This document shows, piece by piece, positions 32,180-40,307 of a stretch of 64,000 bases of DNA. Under the pieces are notes generated by a model, which had not been told where the DNA came from, made no database searches, and saw nothing but the letters and a program-made list of their open reading frames with translations. This DNA is from Paenibacillus tyrphae. GTDB taxonomy: Bacteria > Bacillota > Bacilli > Paenibacillales > NBRC-103111. A program made the position numbers and the translations under genes. The stretch's first letter is position 1. Each line of letters opens with the position of its first letter. The stretch lies in contig NZ_JAMZAW010000016.1 of assembly GCF_024158745.1 (NCBI RefSeq), positions 84,191 through 148,190 of the forward strand, in the 5' to 3' direction.

Positions 32180-32207
32180 GTTAGCCAGCTCGGCCACCAG
32201 AGCTAAC
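32180..32207 (-). promoter_or_regulatory. Stem-loop in the NlpC/P60 leader
   Basis: GTTAGC (32180-32185) and GCTAAC (32202-32207) with additional AGCT pairing inside form a stem 20 nt before the ribosome binding site. No T-run follows. Cell-wall hydrolase genes in Bacillales often carry a c-di-AMP riboswitch here, but I could not match that consensus. Confidence 0.4.
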
Positions 32208-32219
32208 TGTACCATAGAT

Positions 32220-32405
32220 TTAGTTGGAGGAATTTACTAGTGAGGTTCCTGAAACAAAGTAGCTCTTAGGAATATCCACAACTATTAGAAATGAATGAGA
32301 ATTCGATGAGTGGATTATTCTTGACAGTTCCATGAGTAAACCAACAACATTATGGATTATCCCTGTCGCGACCATATACATACCGCTATATTTCCAAATC
32401 CGCAT
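32220..32405 (-). pseudogene. Truncated DUF6463-like membrane protein
   Basis: The first 26 residues, MRIWKYSGMYMVATGIIHNV then VGLLME, resemble the start of DUF6463 membrane proteins, which are about 120-130 residues with four TM helices. The remaining 35 residues are polar, unrelated sequence and the frame stops after 61. Its ATG overlaps the stop of the upstream gene (TAATG), so it was once the second gene of the TetR-controlled unit. Confidence 0.5.
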
Positions 32406-32662
32406 TACAGATCACCTCGATTTTTGTTTGTTTGACGAATCGTTTTTGTTTTATTGAAAAGGTACCCTCCACCCAAGCCATACATGGCTAGAGCAAATAC
32501 GATAGCCACTAGCACGGTTAACAGATAAGGCAGCGAATAGTGAAGCGCTGATAATTGGTTCATGGGCTCGGCAACACCTGTTACCCGGAAAAATTCCTTC
32601 GCCCAGAATAATCCCACGATATGTAGTACGGAAATGACCAGAATTGAACGACGCAAAAACAT
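32405..32662 (-). CDS. Small membrane protein under TetR-type control
   Basis: An 85-residue protein with two TM helices (ILVISVLHIVGLFWAKEF and YLLTVLVAIVFALAMYGLGG) and a short basic tail. The loop TGVAEPMNQLSALHYSLPYL lies between them. The function is unknown. A copy of the TetR operator (32657-32678) covers its start codon, which is unusual; a TTG at 32656 is an alternative start. It is followed, with overlapping stop and start, by a truncated DUF6463 gene. Confidence 0.6.
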   Translation of the reverse strand: MFLRRSILVISVLHIVGLFWAKEFFRVTGVAEPMNQLSALHYSLPYLLTVLVAIVFALAMYGLGGGYLFNKTKTIRQTNKNRGDL

Positions 32663-32678
32663 ACGAATCCGTATGTTT
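32657..32678. promoter_or_regulatory. TetR operator copy 2, over the membrane gene start
   Basis: AAACATACG (32657-32665), AATC spacer, CGTATGTTT (32670-32678). Both half-sites and the 4-bp spacing are identical to the palindrome in front of the tetR gene at 33,271. Confidence 0.8.
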
Positions 32679-32685
32679 CGTTTAC

Positions 32686-32716
32686 AGAAAAGCCTTTTAA
32701 ATCAAATTTAAAAGGC
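32686..32716 (-). terminator. Terminator of the tetR-like gene
   Basis: GCCTTTTAAAT (32692-32702) and ATTTAAAAGGC (32706-32716) form an 11-bp perfect stem with a 3-nt loop; TTTTC follows on the minus strand. It begins 2 bp after the tetR stop, so the membrane gene needs its own promoter. Confidence 0.8.
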
Positions 32717-32717
32717 G

Positions 32718-33257
32718 CTAGGCCATCTGTGTGATAAGGTTAATAAATGCATCCGCCAACCGAGTTGATTTCAATGCCGGATCTCTGCTGCTTCGGTCAA
32801 TCCAACCGAGGAAAGTAAAGTAACTAATCTCCGCTCTCGTAGCGGAGTCAGCAGGATCGAATCCCATTTCATTGAACAGTTTTGCAATGTATCGCAATCG
32901 CTCTTGCTCAATCGCCATCACTCGCTTTGCAACCTGTTCATCTTGATTGGCCCAGGCGAGTATGGCCGATTGCAATTTGGTCGTATGCGAGAAGCTTTGG
33001 TACACCAATGCCTGAAATTGTTCTTTGGCAGACAAGCCGCTGTTCTCCATCTGGCCAATGACTTCTCGGGTTAAGTGCTCTTCCCAATAGAAAAGCATCG
33101 CTTCAAGTAAATCAGCGCGATCCCTGAAATAGTGGTAAAAGCTCCCCTTGCTGATTTTTAGTTTTCGAGCGATGGCTTCGATTTTGACGGATGCAATCCC
33201 AGATTGCGATAACGTCTCGAGTCCCGATCTAATCCAATCATCACTCGTGAGCTGCAC
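32718..33257 (-). CDS. TetR-family transcriptional regulator
   Basis: A regulator of about 179 residues. The N-terminal HTH reads LSQSGIASVKIEAIARKLKI then SKGSFYHYFRDRADLLEAML, the standard TetR pattern. The C-terminal ligand domain contains EEHLTREVIGQMENSGLSAK. GTG 33257 lies 4 nt after GGGGGGGAG; TTG 33272 would include that site. A 24-bp perfect palindrome just upstream is the likely autoregulatory operator, and a matching one lies before the downstream membrane gene. Confidence 0.85.
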   Translation of the reverse strand: MQLTSDDWIRSGLETLSQSGIASVKIEAIARKLKISKGSFYHYFRDRADLLEAMLFYWEEHLTREVIGQMENSGLSAKEQFQALVYQSFSHTTKLQSAILAWANQDEQVAKRVMAIEQERLRYIAKLFNEMGFDPADSATRAEISYFTFLGWIDRSSRDPALKSTRLADAFINLITQMA

Positions 33258-33270
33258 GATTCTCCCCCCC

Positions 33271-33294
33271 AAAACATACGTTAACGTATGTTTT
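33271..33294. promoter_or_regulatory. TetR operator copy 1, perfect 24-bp palindrome
   Basis: The half AAAACATACGTT (33271-33282) is followed directly by its reverse complement (33283-33294). It lies 14 bp before the GTG start of the tetR-like gene. Confidence 0.85.
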
Positions 33295-33406
33295 GATCAT
33301 ACATCATTCTTCTTCCAAATATCAACACAAGCTTTCAATAAACCGTAGAGTAGAGAGACATACTTGCGTGGTTTCCATTTTAGCCCATACGGGATGCCTA
33401 TAAAGA

Positions 33407-34312
33407 TCAGATAAAAGATGGCTGACTTATGAGGAAGCTCAATATTTCAGCATTTAGCATCTCATGAAATTGTTTCCGATCAAAGCCGGGAGGGTCTTGA
33501 GAAGGAAGAAACGACGGGGTGATCATCGATTCCGGAAATGGGCTCAGAAAGGAAAAGTGCCCGGCATTTTCTACCGTTCTATATTGAATCTTATTCTGGG
33601 CAGCAACCCCTCTCAAAATAATTTGTGCGTGAAAAGAAGGAGTATATGGATCCTTCTCTGCATCCAGCATCAAAATCGGAACGGTAACCGAACTTAACGC
33701 CCCCTCGGCTCTAAACCAGACCGATGCCGGAGCCAGTAATACTAGGGACCGGATTCGCGGATCTGGCGCAACCTCTATGAGCTGCGGTTGTCCGTCCGGG
33801 GTCTCGTGAGGAAACGAAGTCGGCAAGCCACCCGCAGTTGCCAGAACTGTGTAACCGCCGAGCGAATGCCCGATGATAGAAACGGCATCCGGTTTTACCT
33901 TTCCCTCAAACATCTTATTTTCAAAAAACCAGTCGACGGCCATCCGAATATGTCTCGGTCTGTTGGTGAGGTTCTGTATCGTACCTTCCAGGCTGTTATT
34001 ATTCCTGTTATTGAACGGATGCTCAGGCATTCCGACGATAAAACCGTTCTGCGCCAAATACCGAGCTAATGTTCGATACATAAGCGGTGAACCGCCAGTG
34101 CCGTGAGAGATCAAGACCAAGGGGAACTTTCCTGCTAAAACTTCTGCGTCTCTCGCTAACTCCAACGGGAAGGGCCCCAATTGATCTGCTTGTTCAGGGG
34201 TGCCGGCAGGATACATCACCAACATAGGAAATGTTATGCCCAGCGATGCATCGGATATTTTCACTTCATGGTAACCTGCATACCCTTGTTGTAATCTTTC
34301 GTTCTCTCTCAT
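33407..34312 (-). CDS. Alpha/beta hydrolase (dienelactone-hydrolase-like)
   Basis: A 301-residue hydrolase. The oxyanion region is LVLISHGTGGSPLMYRTLAR, the nucleophile serine is in SIIGHSLGGYTV near residue 150, the acid is probably in LMLDAEKDPYTPS, and the histidine in ENAGHFSF. This order matches platelet-activating-factor acetylhydrolase or dienelactone-hydrolase-like esterases. No signal peptide is seen, so it is cytoplasmic. It starts 5 nt after the stop of the AraC-type gene with GGAGG inside that gene's last codons, so the two form an operon and the regulator may control or sense its substrate. Confidence 0.82.
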   Translation of the reverse strand: MRENERLQQGYAGYHEVKISDASLGITFPMLVMYPAGTPEQADQLGPFPLELARDAEVLAGKFPLVLISHGTGGSPLMYRTLARYLAQNGFIVGMPEHPFNNRNNNSLEGTIQNLTNRPRHIRMAVDWFFENKMFEGKVKPDAVSIIGHSLGGYTVLATAGGLPTSFPHETPDGQPQLIEVAPDPRIRSLVLLAPASVWFRAEGALSSVTVPILMLDAEKDPYTPSFHAQIILRGVAAQNKIQYRTVENAGHFSFLSPFPESMITPSFLPSQDPPGFDRKQFHEMLNAEILSFLISQPSFI

Positions 34313-34317
34313 CCCAT

Positions 34318-35208
34318 TTATTCCTCCGCGAAGTAATTAGATTTAGGGCCAATAGGAATGTAAATGTCAAATTCCGAATCTTCATTACTTGGACCCAGAT
34401 ATCTGTGATCGTAACGTGCAAATTCCGGTTGGTTCAAACGCGTTCTCCCCGATTTGGGCAACCAAGAGCTATAAATGTACTCAAACGTATCTTGTATTCT
34501 TGCAACGGTTCCCTTATGTGAGAATACAGCGTAGGTTGTTGATGGGAGAACTTTATACACCATTCCTTCAGGTAGCTTCCCCTCTTCGACAACCTCAACA
34601 CAGGCGGTATAAGAGACTTCCCATTTATCTCCTGTAAGTTCAATTAGAGCGTAATAAATAGACGCGGGATCTCGCCTTCTATCAATTTCTGATACGTGTT
34701 GTTTAAAAGAGTCCCATAGCTTTCCGATGACGTGAGAATGAAGTCCTCGTATTTCCATGCCAACCAATTGAAGTCTTCTCTTGGTGATGATAACGGGATC
34801 AAGAGCTGCTCCGTTGTGTAATTGCCGTAGCCTAACTTCGTCCAATGCCTTCTTCTCCATTGCCCGGAATGGCGTGTCTTTCATATCAGTTTGCTTGCGG
34901 AATTGCCCCGGCGTGATAGAAAACATTTGCTGAAATGCACGAGTAAAAGCTTCTTGAGATGCAAAATGATATTTGATTGCGATCTCTACAATTCTGAGGT
35001 TGGAGTAAAACAAGTCATAAGCAGCATGGGTTAATCTCCGCCTCCTAATGTATTTCGAAACGGAGTTTCGTGTAACCGATTGGAATATTCGGTGGAAATG
35101 ATAAGGTGAGTAACCTACCCATTTCGCAATTTCATCTGCTGTGATCTCATCGGATAGATGACCTTCTATGTAGGCAATCGCTTTAGTTACGGATTCCATG
35201 TATTTCAT
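34318..35208 (-). CDS. AraC-type regulator with GyrI-like effector domain
   Basis: A 296-residue regulator. The AraC double HTH is N-terminal (residues 8-108): ITADEIAKWVGYSPYHFHRI and RIVEIAIKYHFASQEAFTRA, then FRKQTD. The rest (about 135-296) is a GyrI/BmrR-like ligand-binding domain with LVGMEIRGLHSHVIGKLWDS and a C-terminal EFDIYIPIG. This plan is that of SoxS/Rob-like or BltR-type multidrug-responsive regulators. ATG 35208 follows GGAGG by 7 nt. It is transcribed with the downstream hydrolase gene. Confidence 0.87.
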   Translation of the reverse strand: MKYMESVTKAIAYIEGHLSDEITADEIAKWVGYSPYHFHRIFQSVTRNSVSKYIRRRRLTHAAYDLFYSNLRIVEIAIKYHFASQEAFTRAFQQMFSITPGQFRKQTDMKDTPFRAMEKKALDEVRLRQLHNGAALDPVIITKRRLQLVGMEIRGLHSHVIGKLWDSFKQHVSEIDRRRDPASIYYALIELTGDKWEVSYTACVEVVEEGKLPEGMVYKVLPSTTYAVFSHKGTVARIQDTFEYIYSSWLPKSGRTRLNQPEFARYDHRYLGPSNEDSEFDIYIPIGPKSNYFAEE

Positions 35209-35560
35209 TCCAACGCCTCCATGGAGTTAACATAACTATAATATACTTCAGATCGATATTTTTGATATTTTTTGCGAAGTTGAAGACGGAACTTAGCTTT
35301 TAAAGAGTTTTTTTCATCTTATTCATTACTGCTATACTGCTATACTGCTATACTTCATTCTACCCATTTTTATAATGACTCTGTACGTTGGTTGGATGCG
35401 ATACAAAATGCAAAGGGTCACATCCAGTTTATTTCGAGAATGATCGTGGCCATCGTAATTCGTATTCCGGTGGGGCTCTCAATTGGATGTTACACCCATC
35501 CTTTTAGGATTACTGCTCCTCGCGTTTATTTTGTTAAAATATGGCTCCATAGCATGCAGA
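35209..35560. other. AT-rich intergenic stretch
   Basis: About 350 bases, probably containing the promoter of the AraC operon. A short plus-strand frame reads LYVGWMRYKMQRVTSSLFRE near 35,370-35,440, and another reads TPILLGLLLLAFILLKYGS near 35,490-35,550. They look like pieces of a decayed small membrane protein gene. No intact gene is seen. Confidence 0.35.
35327..35354. repeat. Short tandem repeat, unit TACTGCTA
   Basis: Three and a half copies of the 8-bp unit TACTGCTA in the region upstream of the AraC-type gene. Short units like this can vary in copy number by replication slippage. Confidence 0.8.
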
Positions 35561-35588
35561 AAAACTCCCCATGATTTTGGGGAGTTCT
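35561..35588. terminator. Terminator, probably for the small membrane gene
   Basis: AACTCCCC (35563-35570) pairs with GGGGAGTT (35579-35586). The better T-run (TTTTTC) is on the minus strand, facing the gene at 35,691. Confidence 0.65.
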
Positions 35589-35690
35589 TCGCTTCCAATG
35601 CCTACGACTTATTAATCAAGGTAACGATGCATACATACTTTTCCGGCCTTTCGATGTTGCAAGGAACGCATAGGTTTCCGAACTGCTGTT

Positions 35691-35942
35691 TTAAGACCCC
35701 ATTTCCGACAATATCACCGAAATGACGATGCCTGCCGCAGCGATCCAAAACAGCTTCGATTTGAAATATCTCTTCACCACGTTATCCTGTCGTTCGAATA
35801 CTTTACCAGGGTCCTGCTGCATGTGCAAATCCGTGGTGTACGCGGAGACGCCGTTATACCGCCCTCCTCCGCCCAAGAACACAAAACTCAAAATAAGCGT
35901 CAGCAATGAGGCGATAAACAAATAGTCCGAAACGGTTTGCAT
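35691..35942 (-). CDS. Small membrane protein behind a T-box leader
   Basis: An 83-residue protein: an N-terminal TM helix (YLFIASLLTLILSFVFLGGG), a polar middle (TTDLHMQQDPGKVFERQDNV) and a C-terminal TM helix (LFWIAAAGIVISVILSE). No known family. ATG 35942 follows GAGGAGG with good spacing. It starts about 50 nt after the T-box terminator at 36,001-36,029 on the same strand, so it should be governed by that riboswitch. That is strange for a protein with no visible link to amino acids or tRNA; a deletion may have removed the original target gene. Confidence 0.6.
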   Translation of the reverse strand: MQTVSDYLFIASLLTLILSFVFLGGGGRYNGVSAYTTDLHMQQDPGKVFERQDNVVKRYFKSKLFWIAAAGIVISVILSEMGS

Positions 35943-35987
35943 TTGAATTCCTCCTCGGCATCCTGATTTGGGTACAGCCAGACTGGA

Positions 35988-36255
35988 TATAAACAAATAA
36001 ACACGTCTTCGTCAGGGACGAAAACGTGTCGTGGTACCACCCTTGGTTCAACCGCATGTGCCTCGGACTCCAGGCGCGCACGGTCCTTCATTCAGATAAC
36101 GGGGGAGGCCCGGCAGCGGATACGTCCAGCTCAGTTCCCCGCTGCAGCTACAAGGTGAGGCGAAGCATACGGCGGTGGGGGGTCTATCAGCCTCGGACGC
36201 CCTCTCTGGCGCAACCGGTCGCACGTTCCATGTCCTTGATCGTTGCTTTTCGCTT
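35988..36255 (-). promoter_or_regulatory. T-box riboswitch (tRNA-sensing leader)
   Basis: The minus strand carries the conserved T-box sequence AACCAAGGGTGGTACCACG (36048-36030), then a terminator hairpin ACACGT..ACGTGT (36029-36001) with TTTATTTGTTT. Upstream (about 36,250-36,060) lies a stem I region with the AG-bulge motif CCAGAGAGGG and a GGGAAC turn. T-box leaders read the charging state of one tRNA through a specifier codon in stem I and choose between termination and read-through. A TGG triplet followed by A (36128-36126), meaning tryptophan, is one candidate specifier; I could not fold the RNA to settle this. Confidence 0.88.
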
Positions 36256-36469
36256 CATAAACATTCGAGCAATCGCGATGTTGTGTATTCCAATTTACAC
36301 CAATTTAACCAAAGAAGCAAGTGCTTACAACCGGCTCCTTCTTGCGCCAGGCACAATTTTTCTCTAGAACCCGCCACCTCGGTGCAGCATAGAAAGTAAC
36401 CCGGCCCGCATGTGCATCCTTCCAAGGACTCGTACCGTAATACTAGGATATAAAGGAGCTGATCCATCC

Positions 36470-37330
36470 ATGACAATAAATGATAACCCTCTTCCGCTGC
36501 CTGCCCCCGATACGAAAGAGGAACTCCGGCAGGCGCTTCTCGACATCGAGTCGTGGGAGGCGAGCCAGAAAGATTTGTGGTTCTGGGAGAAGCTCGGCAG
36601 GCTGCCTTTTCAGCTGCTTGACCGACTCACGCCGAAGGCGCTGCAGAACAAGCTGGCGCAGGCGATCGACGAGGTCGGAAGCTTCGTGCAAACAGGCGGC
36701 CAATACCTGATCTCCGAGCAAAGCGTGCTCGATCAGCTAAACCGGCAGCTCGCGGGCCGGCCGGACGCTCCGGTGCCAGCACTTGCCGATGCGCTCACCC
36801 TAGGCGAGGTCGCCTCGCTGCCGCTCGCCGTCATGGACGGCGCGGCCGAAGAATTCGCCCGCAGCCGCACCCTCTTCGCGACGGCCCAAGGGGCGACGAC
36901 CGGATTCGGCGGCATCTTTACGCTCGCCATCGACATTCCGGCCATCCTCGGCTTGTCGCTCAAGGTGCTGCAGGAGACGGCAATGGTGTACGGCTACGAT
37001 CCGAACGACAAGCGCGAGCGCGTCTTCGTGATCAAGTGCCTGCAGTTCGCCTCTTCCGACATCGTCGGGAAGAAGGCCGTGCTGGAGGAGCTGGCCGACT
37101 TCGACAACGAGCACCGGCAGCGGGACGCGATCTCGCAGCTTCAGGGCTGGCGCGAGGTCGTGATGATCTACCGCGACAATTTCGGCTGGAAGAAGCTGTT
37201 CCAGCTTGTCCCGGTCGCCGGGATGATCTTCGGTGCGGTGCTGAACCGCAGCACGCTGCAAGATGTCGCCGAAGCGGGCAAAATGCTGTACCGCAAGCGC
37301 CGGGTGCTGGAGCGGCTGCGCAGCGGCTAG
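36470..37330 (+). CDS. EcsC-family protein
   Basis: A 286-residue protein. The EcsC signature is clear near the N-terminus: EELRQALLDIESWEASQKDL, WFWEKLGRLPFQLLDRLTPK, and then SFVQTGGQYLISEQSVLDQL. The middle has a glycine-rich hydrophobic segment (TTGFGGIFTLAIDIPAILGL) and near the end VPVAGMIFGAVLN. EcsC proteins are encoded with the EcsAB ABC transporter in Bacillus, but stand-alone copies such as this are common and their role is unknown. AAAGGAG precedes ATG 36470. The stop overlaps the convergent MBL gene by 4 bp with no terminator between. Confidence 0.85.
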   Translation: MTINDNPLPLPAPDTKEELRQALLDIESWEASQKDLWFWEKLGRLPFQLLDRLTPKALQNKLAQAIDEVGSFVQTGGQYLISEQSVLDQLNRQLAGRPDAPVPALADALTLGEVASLPLAVMDGAAEEFARSRTLFATAQGATTGFGGIFTLAIDIPAILGLSLKVLQETAMVYGYDPNDKRERVFVIKCLQFASSDIVGKKAVLEELADFDNEHRQRDAISQLQGWREVVMIYRDNFGWKKLFQLVPVAGMIFGAVLNRSTLQDVAEAGKMLYRKRRVLERLRSG

Positions 37331-38619
37331 AAGCGCAGCGCTTCGCCCGGCCCGAGCGAATGCAGCCCGGCGAAGCCCTCTGCTGCCAGCGCTGCGCACA
37401 ACGCGTCCGTCGCGCTCCGTCCCGTATGCACCGGTACTGACTGACGGCTGCCGAAATCCCGGAGCATCCGCCTGACATCGGCCACACCTTGGTGCACCTT
37501 GTAGCGGATCGCTTCGGCCGAGCAATCGCCCCCGGCCTGCGGCTCGTCCAGCAGACGCTGTCCGAAGCTGCCGGCGGCCAGATGGCCCGTCAAGATGACG
37601 CAGCCGTTCCCCGCTGCCGCCAGCCTGCGGTAATACCACTGCGCGCGGTCCGACTGCATCATCCCGTCGGCGGTGAAATAAAGCGCGCTCCGCCCCGCGG
37701 CCAGCGCCTGCTCCCGCTGCGCATCCGTCGCCACTGCGACGACGCGCGGGTCTTCCAGGCAGCGCCGAATCCGCTCGGCCGCGCCCGGCTTCAACCATTC
37801 GGGCCGGTCGAGCATCGGGCCGAACGCCTGAAGCAGCTCCCGCTCCGCAACGAGCGGAACGCCCAGGAATCGCTCCCGCGCCCAGACGAGCATGTCCTGC
37901 CCGCGCCCGAAGGCGGGAACCGGCAGCAGCACGGAGCCGTCCTGCGCCAGCGCCTGCCCGATCCGAGTGGCAAGCCGCTCCAGCAGGACCGGCTGCGCCT
38001 CGGCGTCCATGCCGTAAGCGGCGTCGATCACCGCCAGATCGGCCGGGCGGCCCGCCGTTCCCGGCGGTAGCACTTCCGGTCCGTCCGCCGCAAGCAGCAC
38101 GGACTCTGAAGAATAGTCGCCGGAGAAGAAGACCCGCTTGCCTTCCAGCTCCAGCATCAGCCAGACGGAGCCGACCAAGTGCCCGCTCCGGCCCCAACAG
38201 GCTCTCACGTGAGGAGCCGTGTCGATCCATTCCCCTGAAGCACCGGCGTCCTCCAAATACGCGAACCGGATCGCCTTCACGTGCTCGTCGCCATACGGCA
38301 GCTCGGCCGACTGTCCCCTGACATATTTTTTCCAGGATGCGAAATACGTGTCCAACTGCTGCGCCGTCGCCCGGGTCGTCCAGACGACGCCACCGTAGCC
38401 GTGCTTGTACAGCAGCGGCAGCGCCATCGAATGATCCTCGTGCGCATGGGACAAAAAAACGGCATTCAGCCGCGGAATGACGTTCGGATCGACGAGCGGG
38501 TATTGTCCCGCGCCCGTCTTTTTGACGCCGCAATCCAGCAGCACGCGGATGCGGTCATTGTGTAGGAGGTAGCAGGAGCGGCCGTGCTCGCCCGCCCCGC
38601 CCCAGATGTCGAGCTGCAT
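37327..38619 (-). CDS. Metallo-beta-lactamase-fold hydrolase, beta-CASP-like
   Basis: A 430-residue MBL-fold protein. The metal-binding motif is HAHEDH (His58, His60, Asp62, His63), with GRSGHLVGSVWLMLE (third His) and FFSGDYSSES (Asp) following. Residues 190-380 match the beta-CASP inserted region, with AYGMDAEAQPVLLERL, LPVPAFGRGQDMLVWARE and LTGHLAAGSFGQRLLDE, and a late PVHTGRS motif holds the final His. Such enzymes are usually RNA or DNA nucleases of the CPSF/RNase J group. It is the last gene of the iron-type ABC operon, 6 nt after the permease stop. ATG 38619 is used; TTG 38628 is in frame. Confidence 0.8.
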   Translation of the reverse strand: MQLDIWGGAGEHGRSCYLLHNDRIRVLLDCGVKKTGAGQYPLVDPNVIPRLNAVFLSHAHEDHSMALPLLYKHGYGGVVWTTRATAQQLDTYFASWKKYVRGQSAELPYGDEHVKAIRFAYLEDAGASGEWIDTAPHVRACWGRSGHLVGSVWLMLELEGKRVFFSGDYSSESVLLAADGPEVLPPGTAGRPADLAVIDAAYGMDAEAQPVLLERLATRIGQALAQDGSVLLPVPAFGRGQDMLVWARERFLGVPLVAERELLQAFGPMLDRPEWLKPGAAERIRRCLEDPRVVAVATDAQREQALAAGRSALYFTADGMMQSDRAQWYYRRLAAAGNGCVILTGHLAAGSFGQRLLDEPQAGGDCSAEAIRYKVHQGVADVRRMLRDFGSRQSVPVHTGRSATDALCAALAAEGFAGLHSLGPGEALRF

Positions 38620-38624
38620 GAGTC

Positions 38625-40295
38625 TCAATCCACTTTCTGTTTTGAACTTAGCCGGTCGATCCCGAGCAGCATCAGCGTCGTCAGACCGACCGAGACGACC
38701 GCCATGGCCATGCCGAGCGATACCTTCCCCTGCTCGAACTGCGCGAAAATATACGTCGCCGACGTTTCCATCGAAGGCGGCAAAATCATCAGCGACGCTA
38801 CCAGCTCGCGGACCGAGATGGTGAACGTCATCATCCAGCCCGCCAGCATGCCCGGGACGATAAGCGGCAGTAAAATGCGCCGGAAGACATAAGCCGGCCG
38901 GCCGCCGAACACTTGCCCCGCTTGAAACAGCGCATCGTCAAGCTGAGAGAAATTCGCTTTGACGTACTGCACCGTGTACGGCAGAAAAAAGACGACATAC
39001 GTCAGCACGACCATCCCGTACGTGTTGTACAGCGGCACGGGCATCCATGGCGCGTTCCACAGCAGAATCAGGCCCACGACCAGCACGATGCCCGGCACCG
39101 TATTCGGCAGCAGGCTGAACAGGTCGGTCATCCGCTGCGGCCATGTCCTAGACTGCTTGATCGTCAGTGCGAACCACGTGCCCAGCAGAACCGAAATCGT
39201 CGCCGCCGCCAGCGACAAGCCGAGGCTGTTCAGCAGCGCGGTCATGCTTTTGGAGCCCCAGGTCAGCAGCTCCGCGTAATGATTCAAGGTCAGATTGCTC
39301 CAGGCGAGCCCGACGCCCCGCAGCTTCATCAGCGAAGCGGAAATGATCGAAAAGTAAGGAACGCCTACGGACAGCACCAGCAGCGCGATCACGTAGCCCC
39401 AAGCCAATAGGCGCGTCAGCCCGCTTAGCGGATAGATTTTGCTCCGCGTTCCCTTGCCGCCGACCAAACGGTAAGTATACCGCCGGGTGACGACCGTCTG
39501 CACATACCATAAGAGCAGGCACGTGCTCAGCAGCACGGAAGCGAGCGCCGTCGCCTTGCCGAGATCGATCGGCCAACTGGAAATGTACTTATGAATTTCC
39601 GAGGTCAGCACGTAAAAGCCGATTTTGCGGCCGAAGGTGGCCGGTGTGCCGAATTCGGCGATCGTCTTCACGAAGATGAGCAGCGCCCCCATCGCGTAGC
39701 TGGACAGCAGCAGCGGCAGCACGATCCTTCGGAAGCTGTAGAAGAACCGGCCTCCGTGTACGGCGGCGGCGTCTTCCTTGCTCCCGCCAATCTGCAATAA
39801 AGCGTTGCGCAGGATCAAGTAAAGAAAAGGAAACAAGTGCAAGCTCATGATCGCCACCATGCCGAAGACGCTGAAAAATTTCGGCGTCCACGCCTCCGCC
39901 ATAGGAAGAAGCTGCTCCATATAGCCGTTTTTTTGCATGAACAAAATCCAGCCCATCGAACCGATGTACGGCGGCGTCATGAACGGGATCAGCAGCACGA
40001 TATCCAGCCACGCGTGCCGGCCTAGGCTCGTTTTAGCCAAGATCCAGGCTAGCGGCAGCGCCAGCGCCGTCGTTCCGAGCACGACGCACAGGCCGAGCCA
40101 GATCGAGTTCCAGAATACTTCGCCGAGCTTGTTCTCCAGAATGGTCCGCAGCGGTGCGGACAAATCCAGCGTCTGCTCCGGGTACACGCTCGTCAGAAAG
40201 ATGAAAAAAAGCGGGACGACCACCAGGATCGCCAAAAGAAAGAGGGCGAGGGTCATCCCTACCGATCGTATAGAAATCCAGCTTCTTGCCTGCAT
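38625..40295 (-). CDS. Iron-type ABC transporter permease (FbpB-like, fused)
   Basis: A 556-residue membrane protein with about 12 TM helices, made of two homologous permease halves, as in FbpB/SfuB ferric-iron and related importers. Each half has an EAA-like loop: KEDAAAVHGGRFFYSFRRIV near residue 175 and LDDALFQAGQVFGGRPAYVF near residue 470. Hallmarks include PLAWILAKTSLGRHAWLDIV and PNTVPGIVLVVGLIL. It works with the binding protein at 40,308 and the ATPase at 41,418. Fe(III), thiamine and 2-aminoethylphosphonate systems share this architecture. Confidence 0.88.
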   Translation of the reverse strand: MQARSWISIRSVGMTLALFLLAILVVVPLFFIFLTSVYPEQTLDLSAPLRTILENKLGEVFWNSIWLGLCVVLGTTALALPLAWILAKTSLGRHAWLDIVLLIPFMTPPYIGSMGWILFMQKNGYMEQLLPMAEAWTPKFFSVFGMVAIMSLHLFPFLYLILRNALLQIGGSKEDAAAVHGGRFFYSFRRIVLPLLLSSYAMGALLIFVKTIAEFGTPATFGRKIGFYVLTSEIHKYISSWPIDLGKATALASVLLSTCLLLWYVQTVVTRRYTYRLVGGKGTRSKIYPLSGLTRLLAWGYVIALLVLSVGVPYFSIISASLMKLRGVGLAWSNLTLNHYAELLTWGSKSMTALLNSLGLSLAAATISVLLGTWFALTIKQSRTWPQRMTDLFSLLPNTVPGIVLVVGLILLWNAPWMPVPLYNTYGMVVLTYVVFFLPYTVQYVKANFSQLDDALFQAGQVFGGRPAYVFRRILLPLIVPGMLAGWMMTFTISVRELVASLMILPPSMETSATYIFAQFEQGKVSLGMAMAVVSVGLTTLMLLGIDRLSSKQKVD

Positions 40296-40307
40296 GCCTT
40301 CACCGTC

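Noticed and set aside
32160..32230. c-di-AMP (ydaO-type) riboswitch before the NlpC/P60 gene
   Set aside because: Such leaders are common before wall hydrolases, but the conserved blocks could not be found; only a simple stem-loop is supported.
36800..38533. A 577-codon minus-strand frame across EcsC and the MBL gene
   Set aside because: It is very rich in Arg, Ala and Gly and overlaps two genes with clear signatures.
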